DNA from: Lentzea pudingi
GTDB lineage: Bacteria; Actinomycetota; Actinomycetes; Mycobacteriales; Pseudonocardiaceae
Length of the DNA: 64,000 nt
Reading direction: 5' to 3'
NCBI RefSeq assembly: GCF_014646255.1
Contig: NZ_BMNC01000001.1
Coordinates: forward strand, 1,061,722 to 1,125,721
The notes under the pieces were generated by a model. That model was not told the DNA's origin. It searched no databases and worked only from the letters and a program-made list of their open reading frames with translations. Shown here piece after piece: positions 33,261 through 40,955 of this stretch (the stretch's first letter is position 1; every line of letters starts with the position of its first letter). The position numbers were made by a program, and so were the translations under genes.

Positions 33261-34064
33261 CTACATCCCCATTCCGCCGTCGACCGGGAGACCCGCCCCG
33301 GTGATGAACTTCGAGGCGTCGGACGCGAGGAACACCACCGCGTCGGCCATGTCGTCGACCTGCCCGAGCCGGCCGAGCGGCGTCAGCCCCACCACCGCGC
33401 CGACGGCCGCCTCGACGGACGGGAAGAGGCCGAGCCGCGCGCAGTCGACGGCCAGCTGGTTGCCCATCGCGGTGGGGGTGAGGCCGGGGTAGATGCAGTT
33501 GACGCGCACGCCGTAGCCGAGCTTGCCGGACTCCGCGGCCGCGACCCTGGTCAGGCGGTCGATGGCGGACTTGGTCGCCGAGTAGACGCTGATGCCGGGG
33601 AAGGCGATGGTCGCCGCGACGGACGCGACGCTGATGATCGAGCCGCCGTTGCCCGCGGCGCCACCGGGACGCATCGCGCGCAGGCCGTGCTTCATGCCGA
33701 GCGCGGTGCCCAGCACGTTCACGTCCAGCATCCTGCGGACGTCCGCGGTCTCGAGCTCGGTGATCAGGCTGGTGATCTCGATGCCCGCGTTGTTCACGAG
33801 GATGTCGAGGCCGCCGATGGCGTCGACGGCCGTGCTCACCGCTGAGGCCCAGCTCGCGTCGTCGGTGACGTCCAGCGGCACGAACTCCGCCGTTGCTCCG
33901 GAGTCACGCAGATCCTGGGCGGTCTGCTTGCCCTCGTCCTCCAGCACGTCGCCGATCAGGACCGATGCCCCGGCCGCCGCGAGGGCCTGCGCCATGCCTG
34001 CTCCCAGGCCACGCGCACCGCCGGTGACCAGCGCTTTTCGTCCGCTCAGCTGATAACTCGTCAT
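33261..34064 (-). CDS. Short-chain dehydrogenase/reductase
   Basis: Encodes 267 aa. TGGARGLGAGMA (TGxxxGxG) near residue 14, NNAGIEI, and the catalytic VYSATKSA (Tyr-x3-Lys). C-terminal GAGLPVDGGMGM is typical of hydroxysteroid- and 3-oxoacyl-reductase-like SDRs. ATG 34064 starts directly before the Rossmann strand. First gene of the three-gene operon. The triple TetR operator begins about 43 bp upstream. Confidence 0.87.
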   Translation of the reverse strand: MTSYQLSGRKALVTGGARGLGAGMAQALAAAGASVLIGDVLEDEGKQTAQDLRDSGATAEFVPLDVTDDASWASAVSTAVDAIGGLDILVNNAGIEITSLITELETADVRRMLDVNVLGTALGMKHGLRAMRPGGAAGNGGSIISVASVAATIAFPGISVYSATKSAIDRLTRVAAAESGKLGYGVRVNCIYPGLTPTAMGNQLAVDCARLGLFPSVEAAVGAVVGLTPLGRLGQVDDMADAVVFLASDASKFITGAGLPVDGGMGM

Positions 34065-34106
34065 TGAGTCGCCTCCTCGGTGAGTTGGCTCACACACTAG
34101 CTATTC

Positions 34107-34172
34107 CTTGACAGTCGTCAAGTTTTTCCTTGACGACTGTCCAAGATTTGTTGGACGAATGGTCAAGGTTTG
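34107..34172. promoter_or_regulatory. Three tandem operator copies with 22-bp period
   Basis: Units start at 34107 (CTTGACAGTCGTCAAG, perfect 6-bp arms), 34129 (CTTGACGACTGTCCAAG) and 34151 (TTGGACGAATGGTCAAGG). Units 2 and 3 agree at 16 of 22 bases and units 1 and 2 at 13. Units 1 and 2 are also near reverse complements of each other. 22 bp is two helical turns, so dimers would stack on one DNA face. They sit between the operon and the divergent TetR gene. Confidence 0.75.
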
Positions 34173-34198
34173 TCGCAGTGAGCGGTAGGCTCCGGGGC

Positions 34199-34837
34199 GT
34201 GACAGAAGTCGCTTCGCGCAAGCAGGACCGCATCGCCCGCCGGCAGGTCGACAAGTTCGACGCCCGGCGGACCGAGCTCGCCGTGGCGACGCTGCACACG
34301 CTCGCCGAACTGGGGTACGCGCGCACGAGCCTGCGGGAGATCGCGCAGAACTCCGAGTTCTCCCACGGCGTCCTGCACTACTACTTCGAGGACAAGCGCG
34401 ACCTGATCACCCAGGCGGTCCGCCAGTACGAGGTCGTCTGCGTGACGCGCTACGACGAGGTCGTGGCGACGTCGACGACGGCGGAGCAGCTGCGCGCCGG
34501 GTTCGTGGCGATGTTCTTCGACACCCTCGGCCAGGACGCGACGCTGCACCGCCTCTGGTACGACCTGCGCAACCAGAGCCTGTTCGACGAGTCGTTCCGC
34601 GCCGACGTGCTGGAGATCGACGGCCACCGCGAGGACATGGTGTGGCGGGTGGTGAGCCGTTACGCAGAGCTGCTCGGCGGCACGCCCGCCGCGTCGTCGG
34701 GCACCATCTACGTGACGCTCGACGGAATCTTCCAACGCGCGCTGCTGCACCACTTCACGGGCAACACCGACACCGTCGCCCAGTTGCGCGCCGAACTGCC
34801 GGGCGTGATCGACATGCTGGTGACCAAGGCCGGATAG
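34199..34837 (+). CDS. TetR-family regulator of the divergent operon
   Basis: Encodes 212 aa. HTH at about residues 22-65 (TLHTLAELGYARTSLREIAQ then FSHGVLHYYFEDKRDLI). The C-terminal domain (YDEVVATSTTAEQLRAGFVA onward) is of the type found in regulators of lipid and sterol catabolism, such as BetI-like TetR_C_6. GTG 34199 is chosen because the upstream frame runs into the operator cluster; GTG 34178 is possible. Expected to bind the three 22-bp units and sense an acyl-CoA intermediate. Confidence 0.83.
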   Translation: MTEVASRKQDRIARRQVDKFDARRTELAVATLHTLAELGYARTSLREIAQNSEFSHGVLHYYFEDKRDLITQAVRQYEVVCVTRYDEVVATSTTAEQLRAGFVAMFFDTLGQDATLHRLWYDLRNQSLFDESFRADVLEIDGHREDMVWRVVSRYAELLGGTPAASSGTIYVTLDGIFQRALLHHFTGNTDTVAQLRAELPGVIDMLVTKAG

Positions 34838-34843
34838 CGGTCT

Positions 34844-34859
34844 TATCGCGGACGTATCG
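34844..34859 (+). promoter_or_regulatory. Possible VanR-type direct-repeat site upstream of vanH
   Basis: TATCG occurs at 34844-34848 and 34855-34859, an 11-bp period, as expected for OmpR-family response regulators such as VanR. It lies 48 bp before vanH in a 69-bp gap. Evidence is only spacing. Confidence 0.35.
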
Positions 34860-34906
34860 AGAACCGCATACCCGCTCGCAACACCGTGTCTCGTTGACTT
34901 CGGGGC

Positions 34907-35866
34907 ATGGCAACAGGCATCACCATCTACGGGTGCGAGCAGGACGAGGCCGCCCTGTTCCGGGAAATGGCGCCCCGCTGCGGAGTGACGCCGACCATCA
35001 CCGCGTCGCCGGTGTCCGAGGCCAATGCCGGACTGGCGCGCGGAAACCGGTGCGTCAGCGTCGGGCACCGGTTCCGGGTCACCGATTCCTCTTTGCTGGC
35101 GTTGAGTCGTGTGGGCGTCCGGTACATCTCGACTCGCAGCGTCGGTTTCGACCACATCGACGTGGCGCACGCCGAAAGCCTGGGCATCACCGTCGGGAAC
35201 GTCGCCTACTCACCTGACAGCGTCGCCGACTTCACGGTGATGTCGATGCTGATGGTAGTGCGGGACGTGAGGTCCGTTCTCCGGCGCGCTGACCTGCACG
35301 ACTACCGGTTGAACGCGACGCGCGGACGGGAGCTGCGCGACCTGACGATCGGTGTGATCGGCACGGGGCGCATCGGCGTGGCCGTGCTGGACCGGTTGCG
35401 CGGCTTCGGTTGCGGCGTGCTGGCCCACGACAGCCGGCCCTGCAATTCGGCCGACTACGTGCCGCTGGACGAACTCCTGCGGGTGAGCGACATCGTCACG
35501 CTGCACGTGCCGTTGAACCCAGGCACACGCCACCTTCTCGACCGCGACCGAATCGCGCAGATGAAACCCGGCGCCGTCGTCGTCAACACCGGACGTGGCC
35601 CGCTCATCGACACCAAGGCCCTGATCGAGGCATTGGACAGCGGAAGGCTCGGCGGCGCGGCGTTGGACGTCCTCGAAGGTGAGGAAGGAATCTTCTACAC
35701 CGACTGCCGCGCCAGAGAGGTCGGCAGCGATCTGGCGCGGTTGCAACGGATGCCGAACGTGCTGATCACCCCGCACACGGCCTATTACACGGACCACTCG
35801 CTCAGCGACACCGTGGAAAACACTCTCATCAACTGCCTCAGCTTCGAAAACGGGGGAACGCAATGA
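34907..35866 (+). CDS. vanH: D-lactate dehydrogenase VanH
   Basis: Encodes 319 aa, the family length. The N-terminus GITIYGCEQDEA is diagnostic for VanH. NAD-binding GTGRIG at residues 152-157; catalytic Arg230 (VNTGRG), Glu259 (LEGEEG) and His290 (ITPHTAYY). It reduces pyruvate to D-lactate, the substrate of VanA. ATG at 34907; a GGGG lies very close to it. Its stop overlaps the vanA ATG by 4 bases. The sequence reads as the actinomycete (intrinsic) type. Confidence 0.95.
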   Translation: MATGITIYGCEQDEAALFREMAPRCGVTPTITASPVSEANAGLARGNRCVSVGHRFRVTDSSLLALSRVGVRYISTRSVGFDHIDVAHAESLGITVGNVAYSPDSVADFTVMSMLMVVRDVRSVLRRADLHDYRLNATRGRELRDLTIGVIGTGRIGVAVLDRLRGFGCGVLAHDSRPCNSADYVPLDELLRVSDIVTLHVPLNPGTRHLLDRDRIAQMKPGAVVVNTGRGPLIDTKALIEALDSGRLGGAALDVLEGEEGIFYTDCRAREVGSDLARLQRMPNVLITPHTAYYTDHSLSDTVENTLINCLSFENGGTQ

Positions 35867-36855
35867 TCAGGATCGGCGTCATCTTCGGCGGGTCGTTCGA
35901 GGAGCACCCCGTCTCGGTGAAGTCCGCCCAGGAGGTCGCACGGAGCCTCGACGCGGCCGAGTACGACCCGTTCTGGATCAAGATCACACGCGGCGGCGAC
36001 TGGAAGCTGTGCTCGGGGCCGGGCGCGGACGACGGCCGCCGGGTCGTGCTCTCGCCCGGCGGCCTGCTGGTCCTGGACGACGGGCGGTTCGAGACGATCG
36101 GCCTGGACGTGATCTTCCCGGTGCTGCACGGCCGGCACGGCGAGGACGGCGCGGTGCAGGGTCTGCTCGAACTGTCCGGCATTCCCTACGTCGGCTGCGA
36201 CGTGCAGAGTTCCGCGCTGTGCATGGACAAGTCGCTCACGTACGTCGTCGCCCGCAGCGCCGGGGTCGCGACGCCGGACTTCTGGACGGACGTGCCGGAC
36301 TCGGTGACCTACCCGGTCTTCGTCAAGCCGGCGCGGTCGGGCTCGTCGTTCGGCGTGACCAAGGTGTCCACCGAGGACGAGCTGGGCGTGGCGCTGGAGG
36401 TCGCCCGGCAGTACGACTCGAAGGTCGTGATCGAGGCGGCCGTGGCGGGCAGCGAGATCGGCTGCTCGATCCTAGGCGACGACCAGGAGCTGGTCGTCGG
36501 CGAACTGGACCGCGTCGCGCTGACCCGCGGGTTCTTCCGGATCCACCAGGAGAGCACGCCGGAGTCCGGTTCGGAGAACTCGACGTTCATCGTGCCGGCG
36601 GACATCCCGGCGGAGTCACGCGCGCTCGTCCGGGAGACGGCGCAGGTCGTCTACCGCGCACTGGGTTGCACGGGCCTCGCTCGCGTGGACATGTTCCTGA
36701 CACCGGAGGGGAAGGTGGTCCTCAACGAGGTCAACACCATGCCCGGCCTCACCTCCTACAGCCGCTACCCGAGGATGATGGCGGCGGCGGGCCTGTCGCT
36801 CGGCGACGTGATCGACCGGCTGGTGTCGCTGGCGATGACGGGCAAGCTCCAGTGA
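35863..36855 (+). CDS. vanA: D-alanine--D-lactate ligase VanA
   Basis: Encodes 330 aa of the ATP-grasp D-Ala-D-X ligases. Seen: GGSFEEHPVSVKSA near the N-terminus, FPVLHGRHGEDGAVQG, VFVKPARSGSSFGV (ATP-binding Lys155) and the C-terminal metal site VVLNEVNTMPG. The omega loop has His228 in FFRIHQE, the residue that marks D-lactate rather than D-alanine selection in VanA and VanB. It makes the D-Ala-D-Lac depsipeptide that lowers glycopeptide affinity. Start overlaps vanH, and the stop overlaps vanX. Confidence 0.95.
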   Translation: MIRIGVIFGGSFEEHPVSVKSAQEVARSLDAAEYDPFWIKITRGGDWKLCSGPGADDGRRVVLSPGGLLVLDDGRFETIGLDVIFPVLHGRHGEDGAVQGLLELSGIPYVGCDVQSSALCMDKSLTYVVARSAGVATPDFWTDVPDSVTYPVFVKPARSGSSFGVTKVSTEDELGVALEVARQYDSKVVIEAAVAGSEIGCSILGDDQELVVGELDRVALTRGFFRIHQESTPESGSENSTFIVPADIPAESRALVRETAQVVYRALGCTGLARVDMFLTPEGKVVLNEVNTMPGLTSYSRYPRMMAAAGLSLGDVIDRLVSLAMTGKLQ

Positions 36856-37451
36856 ACGCCGACTTCGTCTTCGTGGACGGGCCCGGAATCCGCTGGGACG
36901 CCAAGTACGCCACGTGGGACAACTTCACCGGCAAGCCCGTCGACGGCTACCTGGTCAACCGCGTCGCCGGCACCCGCGCGTTGGCGGCCGCACTGGAGAA
37001 GGCGCACGAGAAGGCCGAGTCGCTCGGCTTCGGCCTGCTGCTGTGGGACGGCTACCGCCCGCAACGCGCCGTCGACTGCTTCCTGCGCTGGGCCTCGCAG
37101 CCCGAGGACGGCCGCACCAAGGCACGCCACCACCCGCGCATCACCAGGGCGGAGATGTTCGAACAGGGTTACGTGGCAACGAGATCGGGCCACAGCCGAG
37201 GCAGCACCGTCGACCTCACGCTCTACCGCCTGGACACCGGCGAGCTCGCGCCGATGGGCGGCGACCACGACCTGATGGATCCGATCTCGCACCACGGTGC
37301 CCCGGTCGGCGAGGCCGAGACGGCGAACCGGCGGCACCTCTGTTCGATCATGGAGTCGTGCGGGTTCCGGCGCTATGACAGCGAATGGTGGCACTACACG
37401 CTGATCGACGAGCCCTACCCGGACACCTACTTCGACTTCCCGGTCGGCTGA
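36852..37451 (+). CDS. vanX: D-Ala-D-Ala dipeptidase VanX
   Basis: Encodes 199 aa. Zinc ligands His114 (SGHSRGS), Asp121 (VDLTLY) and His181 (WWHYTL), catalytic base Glu178 (SEWW), and Arg69 in DGYRPQ. It hydrolyses the normal D-Ala-D-Ala dipeptide so only D-Ala-D-Lac enters peptidoglycan. GTG start overlaps the vanA stop by 4 bases. It ends the cassette; no vanY, vanJ, vanK or vanRS follows in the window. Confidence 0.95.
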   Translation: MNADFVFVDGPGIRWDAKYATWDNFTGKPVDGYLVNRVAGTRALAAALEKAHEKAESLGFGLLLWDGYRPQRAVDCFLRWASQPEDGRTKARHHPRITRAEMFEQGYVATRSGHSRGSTVDLTLYRLDTGELAPMGGDHDLMDPISHHGAPVGEAETANRRHLCSIMESCGFRRYDSEWWHYTLIDEPYPDTYFDFPVG

Positions 37452-37455
37452 ACGG

Positions 37456-38076
37456 TCAGAGGAGGCGGGAGGTCACGGCACCGTGCTCGTCCAGCACGCG
37501 AATGCTCGGCACGTCACCCGCATCCACCGAGAGGACGATGCGCGGCCGGCCCTTCGAGTCGTTGAGCGCGAGCACGGCGCCGTCCCCCGTGGACCAGACG
37601 AGCTCGACCCTGGTCGGCATCGGCGGCGTCTGCCCGGCGGGCAGACCCGGGTCCGGCATCTGCTTGAAGAACAACGCCGCCGCACCGTGCTCGCCCTGCC
37701 ACTTCGTGCCGAGCGTGAGCGCCTGCGCGTTGACGTAGTCGAGCGAGAGACTCGCCTCCGACGCCCCGGCGACGACGCCACCGCGCTCGGACCCGTTCTC
37801 GTCGTTGAAGATGAGGTAGGTGCCGTGTTCGGGACCCTGGCGTTGCTCGGCGGGGATCACCTCGCCGCCGATGAGCACGGGTGGGCGCCGGGTGTCGGCC
37901 AGCACCCGTTGCCTTCCCCGCCTGTCGCGCACGGTGAACGACTCGCGGACTTCCTTGCCGCGGGACTCGGCGTTCGCGGCGGGGGTGGCGACGACCGCCG
38001 TGGTGGCGGCGAACGCCGTGGTGGCGGCGACGGCGGCGGCGCGCATGGCGGTGCGCCGGGGCAGCGGTGAGGTCAT
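37456..38076 (-). CDS. Exported protein of unknown function
   Basis: Encodes 206 aa with a long N-terminal signal: basic PLPRRTAMRAA, then a hydrophobic Ala-rich core and cleavage near PAANA-ESRG (about residue 36). It lacks a clear twin-Arg motif, although RRTAM could serve as one. The mature part is beta-rich (GTYLIFNDENGSERGG, RVELVWSTGDGAVLALND, PRIVLSVDAGDVPSIRVLD), with a repeated short strand pattern as in stress-response or adhesin-like domains. No enzyme motif. Convergent with vanX (4-base gap). Confidence 0.6.
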   Translation of the reverse strand: MTSPLPRRTAMRAAAVAATTAFAATTAVVATPAANAESRGKEVRESFTVRDRRGRQRVLADTRRPPVLIGGEVIPAEQRQGPEHGTYLIFNDENGSERGGVVAGASEASLSLDYVNAQALTLGTKWQGEHGAAALFFKQMPDPGLPAGQTPPMPTRVELVWSTGDGAVLALNDSKGRPRIVLSVDAGDVPSIRVLDEHGAVTSRLL

Positions 38077-38180
38077 GAGGGAAGTCAACCGGCGGCGGCG
38101 CCGATGATCACTGGGGTGGGCCGGAGTGGTCGTGGTGAGGCTGGCCCCCGCGTCACCCCTGGCGATTGGTTCGCCGCGGG

Positions 38181-38456
38181 CACGACGGCGGGGGTGGAGC
38201 GGGCAGGCCCTGTGTCGCGGGTGTGAGCCGGGGCCTGGTTCTGTGCCGGGCGCGACGGTGGGGGTGGAGCGGGCAGGCCCTGTGTCGCGGGTGTGAGCCG
38301 GGGTCTGGTTCTGTGCCGGGCGCGACGGTGGGGGTGGAGCGGGCAGGCCCTGTGTCGCGGGTGTGAGCCGGGGTCTGGTTCTGTGCCGGGCGCGACGGCG
38401 GGGGTGGAGCAGGCCTCGTGTCACGGGTGTAAGCCGGGGCCCGGTTCCGTGCCGGG
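38181..38456. repeat. Four tandem copies of a 70-bp repeat
   Basis: Units begin at 38181, 38251, 38321 and 38391 with a period of exactly 70 bp. Units 1-3 are nearly identical; unit 4 is diverged and about 4 bp shorter. Each contains GGGGTGGAGCGGGCAGGCCC and a following TGTGTCGCGGGTGTGAGCCG. 70 is not a multiple of 3, so it is not a coding repeat. The last unit carries the 3' end of the polyphosphate kinase gene. The rest of 38077-38180 shows nothing recognisable. Confidence 0.9.
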
Positions 38457-39383
38457 CGCGATCGGCGTCGGGCTCAGCGCGGTCTCGTCCTCGCCCTCCT
38501 CCAGCAACGTCGCCGCGGACCCGACGATGCGGACGTCCGGCGTGCCGATGACGTCCGCGTCCTTGTCGTCGTAGTCGAAACGGGCGAGGACGCTGCGCAT
38601 GGCCTCGATGCGGGCGCGCTTCTTGTCGTTGCTCTTGACCACGGTCCACGGTGCGATGTCGGTGTCGGTGGACCGCAGCATCGCGACCTTGGCCTCGGTG
38701 TAGTCGTCCCAGCGGTCCAGCGACTTGATGTCGTTGGGGCTGAGCTTCCACTGGCGCACCGGGTCGATCTGGCGGATGACGAACCGGGTCCGCTGTTCGT
38801 TGCGGGACACGGAGAACCACAGCTTCACGAGCAGCACGCCGTCCTCGACGAGCATCTGCTCGAACAGCGGGGCCTGCCGCATGAACAGGTCGTACTCGGC
38901 CTTGGTGCAGTAGTCCATGACGTGCTCGACGACGGCGCGGTTGTACCAGGACCGGTCGAACAGCACGATCTCGCCCGCGGTCGGGAGCTCGCGGACGTAG
39001 CGCTGGAAGTACCACTCACCCCGTTCGCGCTCGCTCGGCTTGTCGAGAGCGACCGTGCGCGCGCCGCGGGGGTCGAGGTGCTCGGTGAACCGCTTGATGG
39101 TGCCGCCCTTGCCGGCCGCGTCCCTGCCCTCGAAGAGGATGACGAGGCGTTGCCCGGTGTCGGCCACCCAGTGCTGGAGCTTGAGCAGCTCGATCTGCAT
39201 CAGGCGCTTGAGGTGGTCGTACTCGGAGCGGGACATCCGTTCGGTGAACGGGTAGTTCTCCTGCCACGTGAGGACCTCGCGGCCGTTCGCGTCGAGGAGG
39301 ATCGGTTCGTCGTTGTCGGGGAACTCGGCGGTGTAGCCCTCGGCGAGCAGCTCTGCGGGATCGACAGTCACGAATTCGTACAT
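38421..39383 (-). CDS. ppk2: Polyphosphate kinase 2 (PPK2 family)
   Basis: Encodes 320 aa. Walker A GRDAAGKGGTIKRF at about residues 86-99, lid/Walker B-like DRSWYNRA (143-150) and KLWFSVSRNEQ. Class I PPK2 enzymes transfer phosphate between polyphosphate and GDP/ADP. About the last 13 residues (IAPGTEPGPGLHP) are encoded by the fourth copy of the 70-bp repeat and are unlike the family C-terminus, so the original stop has been displaced by repeat DNA. Monocistronic. Confidence 0.9.
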   Translation of the reverse strand: MYEFVTVDPAELLAEGYTAEFPDNDEPILLDANGREVLTWQENYPFTERMSRSEYDHLKRLMQIELLKLQHWVADTGQRLVILFEGRDAAGKGGTIKRFTEHLDPRGARTVALDKPSERERGEWYFQRYVRELPTAGEIVLFDRSWYNRAVVEHVMDYCTKAEYDLFMRQAPLFEQMLVEDGVLLVKLWFSVSRNEQRTRFVIRQIDPVRQWKLSPNDIKSLDRWDDYTEAKVAMLRSTDTDIAPWTVVKSNDKKRARIEAMRSVLARFDYDDKDADVIGTPDVRIVGSAATLLEEGEDETALSPTPIAPGTEPGPGLHP

Positions 39384-39416
39384 ACCCGACGTCTCGCGAC
39401 CAAAAACCGTTCTGTG

Positions 39417-40139
39417 TCAGCTCTTCCGGAACAGCAGCCTCCACGGCATGACCGCCGACTCCACCTGCACCGCGAGGCTCATCTTCGACGCGCCCTCCGC
39501 CCGTTCCTCGAACCGGATCGGGACCTCGGCGATGCGCATCCCGCGCCGGACCACGCGGTGGTTCATCTCGACCTGGAACGCGTACCCGTTGCTGCGCACC
39601 GACGCGACGTCGATCTGCCGGAGGGTGCCGGCGCGCCAGGCCTTGAACCCGGCGGTGGCGTCCTTGACGCGCAGCCGCAGGATGGCGTTGACGTAGAAGT
39701 TCGCCCAGGCGGACAGCGCCTTGCGGTGCCACTTCCACTCGTCGGCGACCGAGCCGCCCGGTACGTAGCGGGAGCCGAGAACGACGGCGGCGTCCGTGGT
39801 GCGCAACACGTCGAGCATGGCGGGGAGGGCACCGGCCGGGTGGGAGAGGTCGGCGTCCATCTGCACGACCACGTCGGCGCCGTCGCCCAGTGCCTTCAGG
39901 ATGCCCGCCACGTAGGCGCGGCCGAGGCCGTTCTTCTCGGTGCGGTGCAGCACGGTGAGCGGGATCGGGCCGTCGAGCGCCAGTGCGTCGGCCAAGGCTC
40001 CGGTGCCGTCGGGGGAGCCGTCGTCGACAACCAGGACGTGCAGGTTCGGCACGTCCAGTGCGGCGAGCAGGCCGGCCAGCACGGGCAGGTTCTCGCGTTC
40101 GTCGTAGGTCGGCACGACCACGGTGACCTTCTGGTCCAT
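39417..40139 (-). CDS. Polyprenol-phosphate mannose synthase (GT2, Ppm1/Dpm1-like)
   Basis: Encodes 240 aa. GT2 fold: VVVPTYDERENLPVL (residues about 6-20), VVDDGSPDGTG, metal-binding QMDADLSHPA, and RYVPGGSV. It transfers mannose from GDP-mannose to polyprenyl phosphate on the inner membrane face for later extracytoplasmic glycosylation. No membrane domain is fused. AGGA stands 6 bases before ATG 40139. It is directly downstream of a prenyl diphosphate synthase gene (2-base gap), which may supply its lipid. Confidence 0.9.
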   Translation of the reverse strand: MDQKVTVVVPTYDERENLPVLAGLLAALDVPNLHVLVVDDGSPDGTGALADALALDGPIPLTVLHRTEKNGLGRAYVAGILKALGDGADVVVQMDADLSHPAGALPAMLDVLRTTDAAVVLGSRYVPGGSVADEWKWHRKALSAWANFYVNAILRLRVKDATAGFKAWRAGTLRQIDVASVRSNGYAFQVEMNHRVVRRGMRIAEVPIRFEERAEGASKMSLAVQVESAVMPWRLLFRKS

Positions 40140-40141
40140 CG

Positions 40142-40900
40142 TCATCCTCGTGAGTCGGAGTAGGAGCGCAGGGCGCGTAGGAAGTCCAAGTAGCGGAAGC
40201 CGGGCCAGTGGACGTCGCAGAAGCGCAGTTCCGCGAAAGCCGCCTGCCACAACAGGAAACCGGACATGCGCACCTCGCCGCTGGTGCGGATCACCAGGTC
40301 GGGGTCGGGCTGGCCGGCGGTGTAGAGGTGCCAGGCGATGTCGTCCGGGGTGATGCTCGCCGTCAGCTCCTCGAGGCTCGGTCCGGACCCGAGCAGCGAC
40401 CGCACCGCGTCCACCAGTTCGAAGCGGCCGTCGTAGCCCACGGCGACGGTGAGGTGGAAGTCGCGGTCGCGGGTCTGCTCCTCGGCCAGTTCCAGCGCGT
40501 GGCGGGTGGTGCCGGGGAGCAGGTCCACCCGGCCGGCGACGTGCGTCTGCCAGCGTGCGGAGTCGACGGCCCTCGGGACCACGATCCGCTCGACGACCTC
40601 CTCCATCAGGAACCGCATCTCGGCCTCGGCGCGCTTGTGCAGGTTGTCCGCGGACGCGAGGTACACCGTCAGGTGGCGGATGCCGAGGTCCTGACACCAG
40701 TCCATGACGTTCTTCAGGTGCTCGCCGCCGCGTTGGTGTCCTTCACTCGCGTTCGCCAGGCCCACCTGCCTGGCCCAGCGCCGGTTGCCGTCCATGATCA
40801 CCGCGATGTGCTTAGGCAGCACGGCGTTCTTCAACTGCTTGCGGAGGCGGCGCGCGTAGAGATCCTGCAGTGCGGCACGCATGATCATCACGAAATCCAC
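40142..40900 (-). CDS. (Z)-isoprenyl diphosphate synthase (UppS family)
   Basis: Encodes 252 aa. Conserved region I HIAVIMDGNRRWAR with the catalytic Asp, and C-terminal DLVIRTSGEVRMSGFLLWQ then FCDVHWPGFRYLDFLRALR as in cis-prenyltransferases. The N-terminal block before DGNRR resembles mycobacterial Z-farnesyl diphosphate synthase (Rv1086), so it may make a short Z-prenyl chain that primes polyprenyl phosphate. GTG 40900 or ATG 40888/40882 could be the start. Confidence 0.87.
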   Translation of the reverse strand: MDFVMIMRAALQDLYARRLRKQLKNAVLPKHIAVIMDGNRRWARQVGLANASEGHQRGGEHLKNVMDWCQDLGIRHLTVYLASADNLHKRAEAEMRFLMEEVVERIVVPRAVDSARWQTHVAGRVDLLPGTTRHALELAEEQTRDRDFHLTVAVGYDGRFELVDAVRSLLGSGPSLEELTASITPDDIAWHLYTAGQPDPDLVIRTSGEVRMSGFLLWQAAFAELRFCDVHWPGFRYLDFLRALRSYSDSRG

Positions 40901-40955
40901 GCTAACACCGCTTTCGCGGCCGAACGGGCGAACGCGGGGCCGTCCGCCCGAACCT

